Shown piece by piece: positions 26,441 through 39,336 of a stretch of 64,000 nt of DNA. The notes beneath the pieces were generated by a model. That model did not search any database. It saw only the letters and a program-made list of their open reading frames with translations, and was not told where the DNA came from. Position 1 is the first letter of the stretch. Every line of letters starts with the position of its first letter. The stretch is from NCBI RefSeq assembly GCF_014203015.1, contig NZ_JACHIB010000016.1:1-64000 (forward strand), in the 5' to 3' direction. The translations under genes were made by a program, and so were the position numbers. The stretch is from Castellaniella defragrans (GTDB lineage Bacteria; Pseudomonadota; Gammaproteobacteria; Burkholderiales; Burkholderiaceae_B).

Positions 26441-26752
26441 ATGTACGCGGTCATAAAAACCGGCGGCAAGCAATATCGTGTTTGCGCCGGCCAGAAACTG
26501 AAAATCGAACAGATACCGGCTGACATTGGGCAAGAAATCTCGCTCGACCAGGTGCTGTCCGTCGGCGAAGGCGAAACGCTGAAGATCGGCGCGCCCTTCG
26601 TCGAGGGCGCCGCGGTCAAAGCCACCGTTCTTGCACAAGGCCGTCACGACAAGGTCAAGATCTTCAAGATGCGCCGTCGCAAGCACTACCAGAAGCACCA
26701 GGGCCATCGTCAGAACTACACCGAGATCCGCATCGACGCCGTCGCGGCCTGA
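26441..26752 (+). CDS. rplU: 50S ribosomal protein L21
   Basis: 103 residues, the family length. Starts [14 protein letters not shown] and ends with the basic RNA-binding stretch [21 protein letters not shown]. It binds 23S rRNA in the large subunit. It is followed by rpmA 27 bases downstream in the standard rplU-rpmA-obgE order. AGGAAA precedes the ATG at 26441. Confidence 0.99.
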   Translation: MYAVIKTGGKQYRVCAGQKLKIEQIPADIGQEISLDQVLSVGEGETLKIGAPFVEGAAVKATVLAQGRHDKVKIFKMRRRKHYQKHQGHRQNYTEIRIDAVAA

Positions 26753-26779
26753 TCCGGTCATCGCATTTAGGAGCTCATC

Positions 26780-27040
26780 ATGGCACACAAAAAGGGCGGC
26801 GGCTCGACTCGCAACGGCCGCGATTCCGAATCGAAACGACTGGGCGTGAAAGTCTACGGCGGCCAGCAGATCTCGGCCGGCGGCATCATCGTCCGCCAGC
26901 GCGGCACCCAGTTCCACCCCGGCGTCAACGTCGGCATCGGCAAGGACCACACGCTGTATTCCCTGGTGGACGGCGTCGTGCAGTTCTCCATCAAGGGCGC
27001 GCAGAACAAGCGCACCGTCTCGGTGAACACGGCGAACTGA
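26780..27040 (+). CDS. rpmA: 50S ribosomal protein L27
   Basis: 86 residues. [20 protein letters not shown] is the conserved N-terminus that reaches toward the peptidyl transferase centre. No cleavable N-terminal extension of the Firmicutes type. AGGAGC Shine-Dalgarno lies 8 bases before the start. Followed by an intrinsic terminator. Confidence 0.99.
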   Translation: MAHKKGGGSTRNGRDSESKRLGVKVYGGQQISAGGIIVRQRGTQFHPGVNVGIGKDHTLYSLVDGVVQFSIKGAQNKRTVSVNTAN

Positions 27041-27056
27041 TCGCCGCACGATCCGC

Positions 27057-27086
27057 AAAAGGCCCTGCTCTTCAGCAGGGTCTTTT
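27057..27086 (+). terminator. Intrinsic terminator after rpmA
   Basis: CCCTGCT and AGCAGGG (7-bp stem, loop CTTC) within flanking AAAAGG and TCTTTT. It separates the ribosomal-protein pair from obgE. Confidence 0.85.
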
Positions 27087-27161
27087 CGTTTGGCGCCCCG
27101 CCCGGGCGGCACCTCCGGGCACTCCCCGACCGGCCCGGCAGCGGCGCCCGATTTTGACTAG

Positions 27162-28427
<1,266 letters not shown>

Positions 28428-28494
28428 ACCCGCCAAGCCCGCCGAATCTGCTGAGCCTTCCACCCGAACCGCCCGCTTCGCCCCGCCCGCCATC

Positions 28495-29652
28495 ATGACT
28501 CGTCCGGATCCTTCCCCCTCCGTCGCCCGGGACGCGCAACGCCTCGTCCTGAAAGTCGGCTCCTCCCTGGTCACCAACGAAGGCCGGGGCATCGACCTGG
28601 AAGCCGTCGTCCAATGGGCCGAGCAGATCGCCGGCCTGCACGCCGCGGGCCGGCAGCTGGTGCTGGTGTCCAGCGGCGCCATCGCCGAGGGCATGGCGCG
28701 CCTGGGCTGGCCCCGGCGGCCCAGGCTCATGTCCGAACTGCAGGCGGCGGCCGCCGTGGGCCAGATGGGCCTGATCCAGGCCTACGAGGCCGCCTTCGGC
28801 CGCCATGGCGTGCGCACCGCCCAGATCCTGCTGACCCACGAGGACCTGGCCGACCGGCGCCGCTACCTGAACGCGCGCAGCACGCTGAACACCCTGCTGG
28901 CCCTGGGCGTGGTGCCCATCGTCAACGAGAACGACACGGTCGTCACCGACGAGATCCGCGTGGGGGACAACGACACCCTGGGCGCCCTGGTGACCAACCT
29001 GATCGAAGCCGACGTGCTGATCATCCTGACCGACCAGTCCGGCCTGTACAGCGCCGATCCGCGCAAGCATCCGGACGCGCGCTTCATCCACCGGGGCCAG
29101 GCCGGCGACCCGGCGCTGGAAGCCATGGCGGGCGGTTCGGGCAGCGCCATCGGCACCGGCGGCATGCTGACCAAGGTCCTGGCCGCGCGGCGCGCGGCCA
29201 ACAGCGGCGGCCACACCATCATCGCCTCCGGCCGCGAGCCCGCCGTGCTGCGGCGCCTGGCCTCGGGCGAGCCGATCGGCACCGAACTGCGCGCCGTCCT
29301 GCCGGTGCGCTCGGCGCGGCAGCGCTGGATGGCCAACCACCTGCGCCTGCGCGGGCGCGTCACCCTGGACGCCGGCGCCGTGCGCGCGCTGACCCAGGGC
29401 CACCGCAGCCTGCTGCCCATCGGCGTGATCGCCGTCGAGGGCGAGTTCGAGCGCGGCGACGTGGTGGCCTGCGTGGACGAGCACGGCGTGGAATGCGGCC
29501 GCGGCCTGATCAACTATTCGTCGGCCGACACGGCGCGCATCCTGCGCCAGCCCAGCGCCCGCATCGCGGAGATCCTGGGCCACCTGTCCGACCCGGAACT
29601 GATCCACCGCGACAACATGGTCGTGGCGCGGACGAGGCGGGACATAGGATAG
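28495..29652 (+). CDS. proB: Glutamate 5-kinase
   Basis: 385 residues. Phosphorylates glutamate in the first step of proline synthesis. The amino-acid kinase domain has [49 protein letters not shown] and [16 protein letters not shown]-terminal PUA domain (about 285-365) is present, as in long ProB proteins. It follows obgE by 67 bases, the usual order. A strong hairpin overlaps its stop codon. Confidence 0.97.
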   Translation: MTRPDPSPSVARDAQRLVLKVGSSLVTNEGRGIDLEAVVQWAEQIAGLHAAGRQLVLVSSGAIAEGMARLGWPRRPRLMSELQAAAAVGQMGLIQAYEAAFGRHGVRTAQILLTHEDLADRRRYLNARSTLNTLLALGVVPIVNENDTVVTDEIRVGDNDTLGALVTNLIEADVLIILTDQSGLYSADPRKHPDARFIHRGQAGDPALEAMAGGSGSAIGTGGMLTKVLAARRAANSGGHTIIASGREPAVLRRLASGEPIGTELRAVLPVRSARQRWMANHLRLRGRVTLDAGAVRALTQGHRSLLPIGVIAVEGEFERGDVVACVDEHGVECGRGLINYSSADTARILRQPSARIAEILGHLSDPELIHRDNMVVARTRRDIG

Positions 29653-29672
29653 TCCCCGCGGACTATCCTATG
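29643..29672. terminator. Perfect 13-bp hairpin overlapping the proB stop
   Basis: CATAGGATAGTCC at 29643-29655 and GGACTATCCTATG at 29660-29672, loop CCGC. The proB stop TAG (29650-29652) is inside the left arm. There is no T tract, so the role could be 3'-end protection or an attenuator between convergent proB and lrp rather than a classical terminator. Confidence 0.6.
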
Positions 29673-29760
29673 CCGGACGAATCGGAGCGCCTGACAAGGC
29701 GCGACGTGGGGAGCCGTTACGATTGAAGACAATCGTGCCTGCGACGCTCACCGGGCCTGC

Positions 29761-30249
29761 CTAGCGCTGCGCCGGGATGAACTGGGTCTCCTTGACCTCC
29801 TCCATCACCACGCAGCTCTTGGTCTGAGTCACCCCCGGCAGGCGCAGCAGGATGTCGCCCAGCAGGCTGCGGTACTGGCTGATTTCCTTGATCCGGGCCT
29901 TGACCATGTAGTCGAAATCCCCGGACACCAGGTGGCATTCGAGCACCTGCGGCACGCACAGCACCTCGCGGCGGAATTCCTCGAAGGTGCGCCCGGACTT
30001 GCTGGACATGCTGATTTCCACGAACACCAGCAGGCCGGCGTCCAGAGCGGCCGGCGACACCCGGGCATGGTAGCCCGTGATCACGCCGTCGCGCTCCAGG
30101 CGGCGCACCCGTTCGATGCAGGGCGTCACCGTCAGCCCCACCGCGTCGGCCAGTTCCGTCATCGACAGGCGGCCGTTCTGCTGCAGCAGGTCCAGGATGC
30201 GGCGGTCGATCTTGTCCAGGGCATGGACGGATTCCTTCTGTACGCGCAT
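29761..30249 (-). CDS. Lrp/AsnC-family regulator
   Basis: 162 residues. The N-terminal HTH (LDKIDRRILDLLQQNGRLSMTELADAVGLTVTPCIERVRRLERDGVI) is followed by the RAM/AsnC ligand domain (LECHLVSGDFDYMVKARI). It is divergent from dadA with a 259-base AT-rich gap, so it probably senses an amino acid (alanine or leucine) and activates dadA. The ATG at 30249 has GGAGA upstream; longer frames have no homology. Confidence 0.95.
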   Translation of the reverse strand: MRVQKESVHALDKIDRRILDLLQQNGRLSMTELADAVGLTVTPCIERVRRLERDGVITGYHARVSPAALDAGLLVFVEISMSSKSGRTFEEFRREVLCVPQVLECHLVSGDFDYMVKARIKEISQYRSLLGDILLRLPGVTQTKSCVVMEEVKETQFIPAQR

Positions 30250-30354
30250 GATCGTTCTCCAATTCACGGCCTTCGCAGGCCCGCGGCCGGCGCCCGAAAC
30301 CGCGTACGGGGGCGGCAAACCGGCCCGGAAATGGCCCGAAACGGACACCCTGCG

Positions 30355-30403
30355 CGGGTACGATGCGGCGCACCAGGATTTTGTCCTGCACGCCGGCGCC
30401 GGA
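30355..30403. repeat. 49-bp direct repeat, copy 1 (upstream of dadA)
   Basis: Identical over all 49 bases to 31772-31820, beyond the far end of dadA. The unit contains the hairpin CAGGA-TTTTG-TCCTG (30374-30388) and the palindrome CGCCGGCG. It lies between lrp and dadA and is non-coding in both positions. Confidence 0.9.
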
Positions 30404-30421
30404 GCCCGCAACCACCTCTAT

Positions 30422-30469
30422 GTTTTCATGAAAACTTCATTTTTTCATAAAAATTTATCTGGGTATATT
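30422..30469 (+). promoter_or_regulatory. AT-rich lrp-dadA control region with 14-bp palindrome and -10
   Basis: GTTTTCATGAAAAC at 30422-30435 is a perfect palindrome. It is followed by an A/T-rich run (TTTTTTCATAAAAATTT) and TATATT at 30464-30469, a likely -10 for dadA about 40 bases before its start. Lrp-type regulators bind AT-rich palindromic sites; that this is the operator is inferred from sequence and position between lrp and dadA. Confidence 0.55.
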
Positions 30470-30508
30470 GCCTATCATCATGAAAAATTAATCCACTGAG
30501 GGTGCATC

Positions 30509-31759
30509 ATGAAGGTTCTGGTTCTAGGGGCGGGCGTCGTGGGCGTCACGAGCGCCTACTACCTGGCCCGCCAAGGGCACGAAGTCACCGTGATCGACCG
30601 CGAGACCGGCACGGCGGAGGAAACCAGCTTCGGCAACGCCGGCCAGCTGTCCTTCGGCTATTCCTCGCCCTGGGCCGCGCCCGGCATTCCGCTGAAGGCG
30701 TTCAAATGGCTGTTCACGCCGCATGCGCCGCTGACGATCCGGCCCGACGGCAGCCTGTTCCAGCTGCGCTGGATGCTGGACATGTGGCGCAACTGCACGC
30801 CGGCCCGCTACGCCGCCAACAAGGACCGCATGCTGCGCCTGTCGGCCTACAGCCGCCAGTGCCTGCACGCGCTGCAGGCGGAGACCGGCATCCAGTTCGA
30901 GGGCCGGCGCCAGGGCACGCTGCAGGTCTTCCGCACCCAGAAGCAGATGGACGACGCCCAGCGCGACGTCCAGGCCCTGAGCGAGGCCGGCATCGCCCAC
31001 GAGCTGGTCGAGGGCGACCGCCTGGCCCGGTACGAGCCCGCGCTGGCCCAGGTGCGCCACAAGCTGGTCGGCGGCCTGCGCACGCCGGACGACGAGACCG
31101 GCGACTGCCGCCTGTTCACCCAGGCCCTGACGCGGCTGGCCGAGGCCGAGGGCGTGCGCTTCCGCTACGGCGAGACCATCCAGGCCCTGCAGACGGCGGG
31201 CGACCGCGTCACGGGCGTGCAATGCGCCTCGGGCCTGGAGCGGGCGGACGCCTACGTGGTCGCCCTGGGCTCCTATTCGCCCCTGCTGCTGCGCGGCGTG
31301 GTGGACATCCCCGTCTACCCCATGAAGGGCTATTCCATCACCGTGGACATCGCCGATCCCGAGCGCGCGCCGGTGTCCACCCTGCTGGACGAGACCTACA
31401 AGATCGCCCTGACCCGCTTCGACCGGCGCATCCGCGTCGGCGGCATGGCCGAGGTCGTGGGCTACGACACGTCCCTGGACCCGCGCCGCCAGCGGACCCT
31501 GGAGATGGTGCTGAACGATCTGTTCCCGGGCAGCTACGTCCCGGGCGACGTGAACTTCTGGACCGGGCTGCGTCCCAAGACGCCCGACAGCACCCCCATC
31601 GTGGGGCCCACCCGGCTGGGCAACCTGTTCCTGAACACCGGCCACGGCACGCTGGGCTGGACCATGTCCTGCGGCAGCGGCCGGCTGATCGCGGACATCG
31701 TGTCGGGCAAGCCGACCGACATCCGCCACGACGACCTGGGCGTCCAGCGCTACCGCTGA
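30509..31759 (+). CDS. dadA: D-amino acid dehydrogenase, small subunit type
   Basis: 416 residues. FAD-dependent oxidation of D-alanine and other D-amino acids to 2-oxo acids, feeding electrons to the respiratory chain at the inner membrane. The dinucleotide fold [16 protein letters not shown] (4-19) binds FAD. Other blocks are [33 protein letters not shown] and the C-terminal [26 protein letters not shown] precedes the ATG. Divergent from lrp and flanked by two identical 49-bp repeats. Confidence 0.96.
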   Translation: MKVLVLGAGVVGVTSAYYLARQGHEVTVIDRETGTAEETSFGNAGQLSFGYSSPWAAPGIPLKAFKWLFTPHAPLTIRPDGSLFQLRWMLDMWRNCTPARYAANKDRMLRLSAYSRQCLHALQAETGIQFEGRRQGTLQVFRTQKQMDDAQRDVQALSEAGIAHELVEGDRLARYEPALAQVRHKLVGGLRTPDDETGDCRLFTQALTRLAEAEGVRFRYGETIQALQTAGDRVTGVQCASGLERADAYVVALGSYSPLLLRGVVDIPVYPMKGYSITVDIADPERAPVSTLLDETYKIALTRFDRRIRVGGMAEVVGYDTSLDPRRQRTLEMVLNDLFPGSYVPGDVNFWTGLRPKTPDSTPIVGPTRLGNLFLNTGHGTLGWTMSCGSGRLIADIVSGKPTDIRHDDLGVQRYR

Positions 31760-31771
31760 ACGGCGGCTGCC

Positions 31772-31820
31772 CGGGTACGATGCGGCGCACCAGGATTTTG
31801 TCCTGCACGCCGGCGCCGGA
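31772..31820. repeat. 49-bp direct repeat, copy 2 (downstream of dadA)
   Basis: Perfect copy of 30355-30403, starting 12 bases after the dadA stop. Its hairpin (CAGGA-TTTTG-TCCTG) could also serve as a 3' structure for dadA. Confidence 0.9.
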
Positions 31821-31873
31821 CGATGGCCGCCCGGCGGCGGGCGGCGGCCGGCAGCGGCCGGCCCGGCGCCGGC

Positions 31874-32578
31874 TCAGATTTCCCAGACGTAGCCGTAGCC
31901 GCGCAGGGATTCCACCGGCGGCACCATGCCGGCCCGCTGCCCCCGCCAGCGCAGCCGGCTGATGACGCCGCGCGGCTTGGGGTCGTGCGGCCGGCGGCCG
32001 TAGGCATGCCGCCAGCCCTGGAGCAGGGCCTGGTTCAGCATGGCGTGGCTGGCGATGTGGCCGGGCGCCTCGAACAGGCAGACCAGGATCGCGCGCTCGG
32101 AGACGGTCAGGCGCAGCGACGTGCCGTCGCGGTGGCGCAGGCACCAGCCCTGGTCCTCCAGGCTCCACGGCCCGATGTCGTGCGTCGTGCCCGCCGCGGG
32201 GCCCGCGGCACGGTCCAGGCGGCGCAGGCGCAGGGCGCGCAGCACGGCGGCCAGCAAGGCGGGCGGATCGCCCTGCCGCATGACCCAGTCCACCCCGACC
32301 CGCAGCAGCGCCGTCAGTTCGCCCTGGCGCGCGGGGCCCATGACGGCCACCACGTCCAGGGGCAGGCTCATGTCGCGCGCCAGCCGCGCCACGCGGCAGT
32401 TGGCGGCCGCGTCCGCCATCAGCAGCACGGCGTCGCACGGCAGCATGCCGGCCCGGATCGCCTTCCGGTCGGCGGCGTCGATGGAACCGCAGCGCCGCAC
32501 TTCGCAGCCCTCGGCCCGCAGATACTGAAGATCGGCATTGTCTTCCGGCGCCAATGCCCAAACCTGGCGGCCTCGCAT
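31874..32578 (-). CDS. Winged-helix regulator with degenerate receiver domain
   Basis: 234 residues. The first 120 resemble a response-regulator receiver: acidic pair in APEDN at the N-terminus and LLMAD near the usual phosphoacceptor (Asp56). The conserved Lys near position 100 is replaced (WVMRQGDPP), so phosphorylation is doubtful. The C-terminal part (about 135-234) is an OmpR-type winged helix: LRLTVSERAILVCLFEAPG and then VISRLRWRGQ, VESLRGYGYVWEI. No histidine kinase is adjacent. It reads away from the XRE gene and overlaps nothing. Confidence 0.8.
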   Translation of the reverse strand: MRGRQVWALAPEDNADLQYLRAEGCEVRRCGSIDAADRKAIRAGMLPCDAVLLMADAAANCRVARLARDMSLPLDVVAVMGPARQGELTALLRVGVDWVMRQGDPPALLAAVLRALRLRRLDRAAGPAAGTTHDIGPWSLEDQGWCLRHRDGTSLRLTVSERAILVCLFEAPGHIASHAMLNQALLQGWRHAYGRRPHDPKPRGVISRLRWRGQRAGMVPPVESLRGYGYVWEI

Positions 32579-32665
32579 ATCAGCTCCTTGCCACTTCCGT
32601 GAGATATTACAAATGTATTATTTCATGAACACCAATGTACTTGAGCTTTTTAGTCCAATGCATGA

Positions 32666-33034
32666 GTGGAAACCTTTGCTGAACGGCTCCGGCATGCCCG
32701 GCTCCTGCGCGGACTGTCGCAGGAGACTTTGGCGCGCGCCTGCGGCCTGTCGCAAAGCGCCATCTCCAGTTACGAGAACGGCACCCGCCAATCCCCCAAG
32801 AAGCTGCTGAACCTGGCCCAGATCCTGGAAGTGGACATCTACTGGCTGAGCCGGGGCCTGGGCGACATGACGCCGCCCGCCGGCGCGACCGCTTCCGTGG
32901 CCGAAGGCGCCTGGCCCTTTCCCTCGATCGATCCCCGGCAATTCTGGACCCTCACCCGCAAGGACCGCCTGGTCGTGGAAAGCGCCGTCAGCGCCCTGAT
33001 CGACAGCCTGCTGATTTCGGGAAAAGAAGAGTAA
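32666..33034 (+). CDS. XRE-family HTH regulator
   Basis: 122 residues. The Cro/C1-type HTH occupies about 5-65: FAERLRHARLLRGLSQETLA, then LSQSAISSYENG and LAQILEVDIYWLSRG. The C-terminal 55 residues have no domain I recognise. Start is GTG at 32666; the codon before is an in-frame TGA, so this is the first possible start, and no good Shine-Dalgarno is visible. The 5' region is divergent from the winged-helix gene, and the pair may regulate each other. Immediately followed by an 82-bp tandem repeat. Confidence 0.85.
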   Translation: METFAERLRHARLLRGLSQETLARACGLSQSAISSYENGTRQSPKKLLNLAQILEVDIYWLSRGLGDMTPPAGATASVAEGAWPFPSIDPRQFWTLTRKDRLVVESAVSALIDSLLISGKEE

Positions 33035-33036
33035 AG

Positions 33037-33220
33037 AGGCCCCCACGCTGCGCAGCCTTTGGCCGCTTGCTGCCCCCCAAGGGGGCGCTTTTCGCCTTGG
33101 GGCGGCCCGGCGGCGAAAAGGCCCCCACGCTGCGCAGCCTTTGGCCGCTTGCTGCCCCTCAAGGGGGCGCTTTTCGCCTGGGGGCGGCCCGGCGGCGAAA
33201 AGGCCACCCACGCTGCGCAG
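33037..33220. repeat. 82-bp tandem repeat, about 2.2 copies
   Basis: Units start at 33037, 33119 and 33201 (the last only about 20 bases). Two full units are nearly identical. Each contains an imperfect GC hairpin around CCCCAAGGGGG and CCTTGGGG. The partial third unit runs directly into the thiC -10 at 33225-33230. No coding sense in either strand. Confidence 0.9.
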
Positions 33221-33224
33221 GCGG

Positions 33225-33230
33225 TATACT
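33225..33230 (+). promoter_or_regulatory. Probable -10 element of the thiC promoter
   Basis: TATACT lies 6 bases before the first paired base of the TPP riboswitch. That is the spacing needed for transcription to begin at or just inside the aptamer. The -35 region would fall within the end of the tandem repeat and has no clear TTGACA-like hexamer. Confidence 0.5.
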
Positions 33231-33236
33231 CCACTC

Positions 33237-35352
<2,116 letters not shown>

Positions 35353-35365
35353 GGACCGCGCCAGG

Positions 35366-35396
35366 CACTGATCAGCCCGCAAGGGACTGGTCAGTG
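35366..35396 (+). terminator. Possible terminator between thiC and the OmpA gene
   Basis: CACTGATCAG at 35366-35375 pairs with CTGGTCAGTG at 35387-35396 (one G-T pair), 11-base loop. No T tract. It lies between convergent genes. Confidence 0.5.
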
Positions 35397-35409
35397 TCCC
35401 GCCCCCTCC

Positions 35410-36063
35410 CTATTTCACCGCGTACAGGAACAATTCCACCCGGCGGTTCAGGGCGCGGCCTTCGGGGGTGCCGTTGTCGCCCACCGGGTTGGCGGCGCCG
35501 CGGCCCTCGGCCGTGAGCCGGCCGGCGGCGACGCCCTGGCCCGCCAGGTACTGCGTCACCGCGCCGGCCCGGCGCTGGGACAGCGGCACGTTGATGGCGT
35601 CGGTCCCGGTGGAGTCGGTGTGGCCGACCGCCTTGGCGCGCAGTTCGGGATGCTGGATCAGAGCCCGCGCCACGCTGTCCAGGACCGGCAGCAGCTCCGG
35701 CTTCAGCACGGCCTTGTTGGTGTCGAACGACACGTTGCTGGGAATGTTGACCTTCAGCGTGCCGTCGGGCATTTCGATGACGGCGATCCCCAGGCCGGAT
35801 GCGCCGGACTTCTCGACGTCCTGCTTGACCGCCTTCCAGTTGTAGCCGACGACGCTGCCCACCACGGTGCCGATGCCGGCGCCGATCAGCGCGGCCTTGC
35901 CGCTGTCGCCGATCAGCACCCCCAGCCCCGCTCCCAGGGCGGCGCCCGCGCCGGCCCCGATCGCCGTGTTCTGGCCCTGGGGCGACATGTTGGCGCAGGC
36001 CGCCAAGAGCACCAGGCTGCCGATCGCCGCCGTGCGGGCGGTCCGTTGCGTTAGTGTGCGCAT
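35410..36063 (-). CDS. OmpA-family lipoprotein with glycine zipper
   Basis: 217 residues. Lipobox LAAC (20-23) predicts lipidation at Cys23. A glycine-zipper segment (IGAGAGAALGAGLGVLIGD and GAGIGTVVGSVVG, about 34-70) is followed by a C-terminal OmpA peptidoglycan-binding domain (FDTNKAVLKPELLPVLD, VGHTDSTG, LSQRRAGAV, EGRALNRRVE). It likely tethers the outer membrane to the cell wall. Two ATGs overlap; the second (36063) is better spaced from AAGGAGA. Confidence 0.93.
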   Translation of the reverse strand: MRTLTQRTARTAAIGSLVLLAACANMSPQGQNTAIGAGAGAALGAGLGVLIGDSGKAALIGAGIGTVVGSVVGYNWKAVKQDVEKSGASGLGIAVIEMPDGTLKVNIPSNVSFDTNKAVLKPELLPVLDSVARALIQHPELRAKAVGHTDSTGTDAINVPLSQRRAGAVTQYLAGQGVAAGRLTAEGRGAANPVGDNGTPEGRALNRRVELFLYAVK

Positions 36064-36168
36064 CATTCATTCTCCTTGTCGTGCGGACGTGGACGGCGGC
36101 GCGGGAAGCCTCGCCGGCCGTGCACGTCGATGATTCCCGAAAAGGCGGAATGCTTCAACCCCGGGGGG

Positions 36169-36909
<741 letters not shown>

Positions 36910-36961
36910 GGGCGGAGGCTCCTGGGCGGCGGGACGGGGCCCGCCGGTACATACGGGAAGA

Positions 36962-38056
36962 TTAACGGTGCTGCCCCTGATCCAGCTGGCGTTCCAGCGA
37001 CAGGCTGTAGCGCGAGATCGAGTAGCAGAAGACGAAGTAGATGGCCGAGATGAAGAGGTAGGATTCCGTGCTGAAGCCGCGCCAGACGGCGTCGGACACG
37101 GCCGCCTTGGCCGCCTGGGTCAGGTCGAAGATGCCGATGATCACCACCAGGGACGTGTCCTTGAACAGGGAGATGAAGATCCCCACCAGCGGCGGGATGA
37201 CGATCTTCAGCGCCTGCGGCAGGATGATCTTGCGCATCTGCTGCCAGTAGCTCAGGCCCAGCGAATCGGCGCCCTCGTACTGGCCCTTGGGGATGGCCTG
37301 CAGGCCGCCGCGCACGGTCTCGGCCACGTAGGCCGCCGCGAACAGGATGATGGCGATCTGGGCGCGCAGCAGCTTGTCGATGGAAAAGCCTTCGGGCAGG
37401 AACAGCGGCAGCATCACCGAGGACATGAACAGCAGGCTGACCAGGGGCACCCCGCGGATCAGCTCGATGTAGATCACGCACACGGCCTTGACGCCCGGCA
37501 TGTGCGAACGCCGCCCCAGGGCGAGCAGCAGCCCGAAGGGAAAGGCGAAGGCGATGCCGAAGGTGGACAGGATCAGCGTGAGCGGCAGGCCGCCCCACTT
37601 GGCGTTTTCCACGTAGGTGAGGCCCAGGACCCCGCCCCACATCAGCACGCCCACCGCCGTCAGGACGACGACCCAGATCAGCGCCAGGAACGGTTTCCAG
37701 AACCAGCGGATGCAGCTGCAGACGATCGCCGCCACCAGGATCACGGAGGCCAGCAGCGGGCGCCACTGCTCGTCGTAGGGATAGATGCCGAACAGGATCA
37801 GGCGGTGCTTCTCGCGCACGAAGGCCCAGCAGTAGCCGCCGGTCTCGCGGCACTGGGCCGCCGTCGTGGCGGCGAAGTCGGGCTTCACGAACAGGTAGTC
37901 GATCAGGGCCGGAACCGCCAGCAGCAGGATCCACAGGGCCAGGATCGTCAGGATCGCGTTCAGCGGCGAGGAGAACAGCCGGCTGCGCATCCAGCCGATC
38001 ACGCCGGTGTCGGTGCGCGGCGGCAGGCGATCGGTGCCAGGGAGTGTGCGGTCCAT
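36962..38056 (-). CDS. aapM: Amino-acid ABC transporter permease AapM-like
   Basis: 364 residues. N-terminal TM helices and a long periplasmic insertion (Cys-containing, about 60-100), then a HisM-type permease core with the EAA-like loop [41 protein letters not shown]. Its start abuts the aapQ stop, so the two permease genes are translated together. Both are larger than the usual HisM/HisQ permeases, as in the Rhizobium Aap system. Confidence 0.92.
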   Translation of the reverse strand: MDRTLPGTDRLPPRTDTGVIGWMRSRLFSSPLNAILTILALWILLLAVPALIDYLFVKPDFAATTAAQCRETGGYCWAFVREKHRLILFGIYPYDEQWRPLLASVILVAAIVCSCIRWFWKPFLALIWVVVLTAVGVLMWGGVLGLTYVENAKWGGLPLTLILSTFGIAFAFPFGLLLALGRRSHMPGVKAVCVIYIELIRGVPLVSLLFMSSVMLPLFLPEGFSIDKLLRAQIAIILFAAAYVAETVRGGLQAIPKGQYEGADSLGLSYWQQMRKIILPQALKIVIPPLVGIFISLFKDTSLVVIIGIFDLTQAAKAAVSDAVWRGFSTESYLFISAIYFVFCYSISRYSLSLERQLDQGQHR

Positions 38057-39244
38057 CTATCGCTCCACCAGCGCGATGCGCTTGTTGTACCAGTTCATGA
38101 AGATCGAGATCGACAGGCTGACCACCAGATAGGCCGCCATGATGATCATGATGCCCTCGATGGCCTGCCCGGTCTGGTTCAGGATGGTGTTGGTGACGGC
38201 CACGATGTCCGGATAGCCGATGGCCACGGCCAGGGAGCTGTTCTTGGTCAGGTTGAGGTACTGGCTGGTCATGGGCGGGATGATGACCCGCATGGCCTGC
38301 GGCAGGATCACCAGCCGCAGGGTGCGCGCCCGCGACAGGCCGATCGAGGAGGCGGCTTCCCATTGGCCCTGGTTGACGGCCTGGATGCCGGAACGCACGA
38401 CCTCGCCCACGAAGGCCGAGGTGTAGGTCACCAGCCCCAGCAGCAGCGCCGAGAATTCCGGCGACATGTTCAGCCCGCCCTGGAAGTTGAAGCCCTTGAG
38501 TTCGGGCCGGTCCAGCTCCAGCGAGCCGCCGCTGATCCAGAAGGCCAGCAGGGGCACGGCGATCAGCAGGCCCAGCGCGGTCCGCCCCAGGGGGAATATC
38601 CTGCCGGTGGCGTCCTGGTGGCGGCGCGCCCAATGGGCCAGCAGCACGATCAGCACGATGGCCAGCGCCAGCCCGCCGAAGATCCAGTCCATGGCGTCGC
38701 CCTTGAGCCAGGGGATCTTGAAGCCGCGGTTGGAGATGAAAACGTCCGGCAGGGGCTGCAGCGCCTGCCGCGGGCCGGGCATGATCTCGGTGATGAGGGC
38801 ATACCAGAAGAACAGCTGCAGCAGCAGCGGGATGTTGCGCATGACCTCGATGTAGAGGCCGGCCATGCGGGAGATCAGCCAGTTCTTGGACAGGCGACTG
38901 ATGCCCAGCAGCGTGCCGAACAGCGTGGCGGCGATCACGCCGATCACGGAGACCTTGAGGGTGTTCAGCAGGCCGACCACGACCGCGTGGCCGTAGGTGT
39001 CGGCGGGTGAATATTCCACCATCGATTCGCCGATGGCGAAGCCGGCTTCCTCGTGCAGGAAGGCGAAGCCGGTGGAGATGTTGCGCGCCGCCAGATTGTG
39101 CAGCGTGTTGGAAGCCAGGTACCACACGCCCAGGGCGACCAGACCCAGGATCAGGACCTGGTAGATCAGCGCGCGCGTGGCCGGATCGTTCCAGGACCAG
39201 CGCCGCTGCGGCGCCCTGGGTGCGCGGGGTGTCGTTTCAGTCAT
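38057..39244 (-). CDS. aapQ: Amino-acid ABC transporter permease AapQ-like
   Basis: 395 residues. Several TM helices; the permease core carries the EAA-like loop VGEVVRSGIQAVNQGQWEAASSIGLSRARTLRLVILPQAM. It pairs with AapM to form the membrane channel. It ends directly at the start codon of aapM on the same strand. Confidence 0.92.
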   Translation of the reverse strand: MTETTPRAPRAPQRRWSWNDPATRALIYQVLILGLVALGVWYLASNTLHNLAARNISTGFAFLHEEAGFAIGESMVEYSPADTYGHAVVVGLLNTLKVSVIGVIAATLFGTLLGISRLSKNWLISRMAGLYIEVMRNIPLLLQLFFWYALITEIMPGPRQALQPLPDVFISNRGFKIPWLKGDAMDWIFGGLALAIVLIVLLAHWARRHQDATGRIFPLGRTALGLLIAVPLLAFWISGGSLELDRPELKGFNFQGGLNMSPEFSALLLGLVTYTSAFVGEVVRSGIQAVNQGQWEAASSIGLSRARTLRLVILPQAMRVIIPPMTSQYLNLTKNSSLAVAIGYPDIVAVTNTILNQTGQAIEGIMIIMAAYLVVSLSISIFMNWYNKRIALVER

Positions 39245-39283
39245 AGGATGCGGGCGATGAAGGCGGCAGGCGCCGCCGGAACC

Positions 39284-39310
39284 CGGCCGCCGGGAGAACC
39301 CCGGCGGCCG
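39284..39310 (-). promoter_or_regulatory. Intercistronic hairpin between aapJ and aapQ
   Basis: CGGCCGCCGGG (39284-39294) pairs perfectly with CCCGGCGGCCG (39300-39310), 5-base loop, without a T tract. It lies in the 92-base gap after the binding-protein gene. Such hairpins often protect the upstream binding-protein mRNA so that it is made in excess of the permease; that role is inferred. Confidence 0.5.
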
Positions 39311-39336
39311 AAAGGACCGAAGACCGGATCAGGCGA

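Noticed and set aside
33037-33220. 82-bp repeat as a CRISPR or attachment site
   Set aside because: Tandem without spacers, no integrase or tRNA near. Better described as a dispersed GC-rich repeat.
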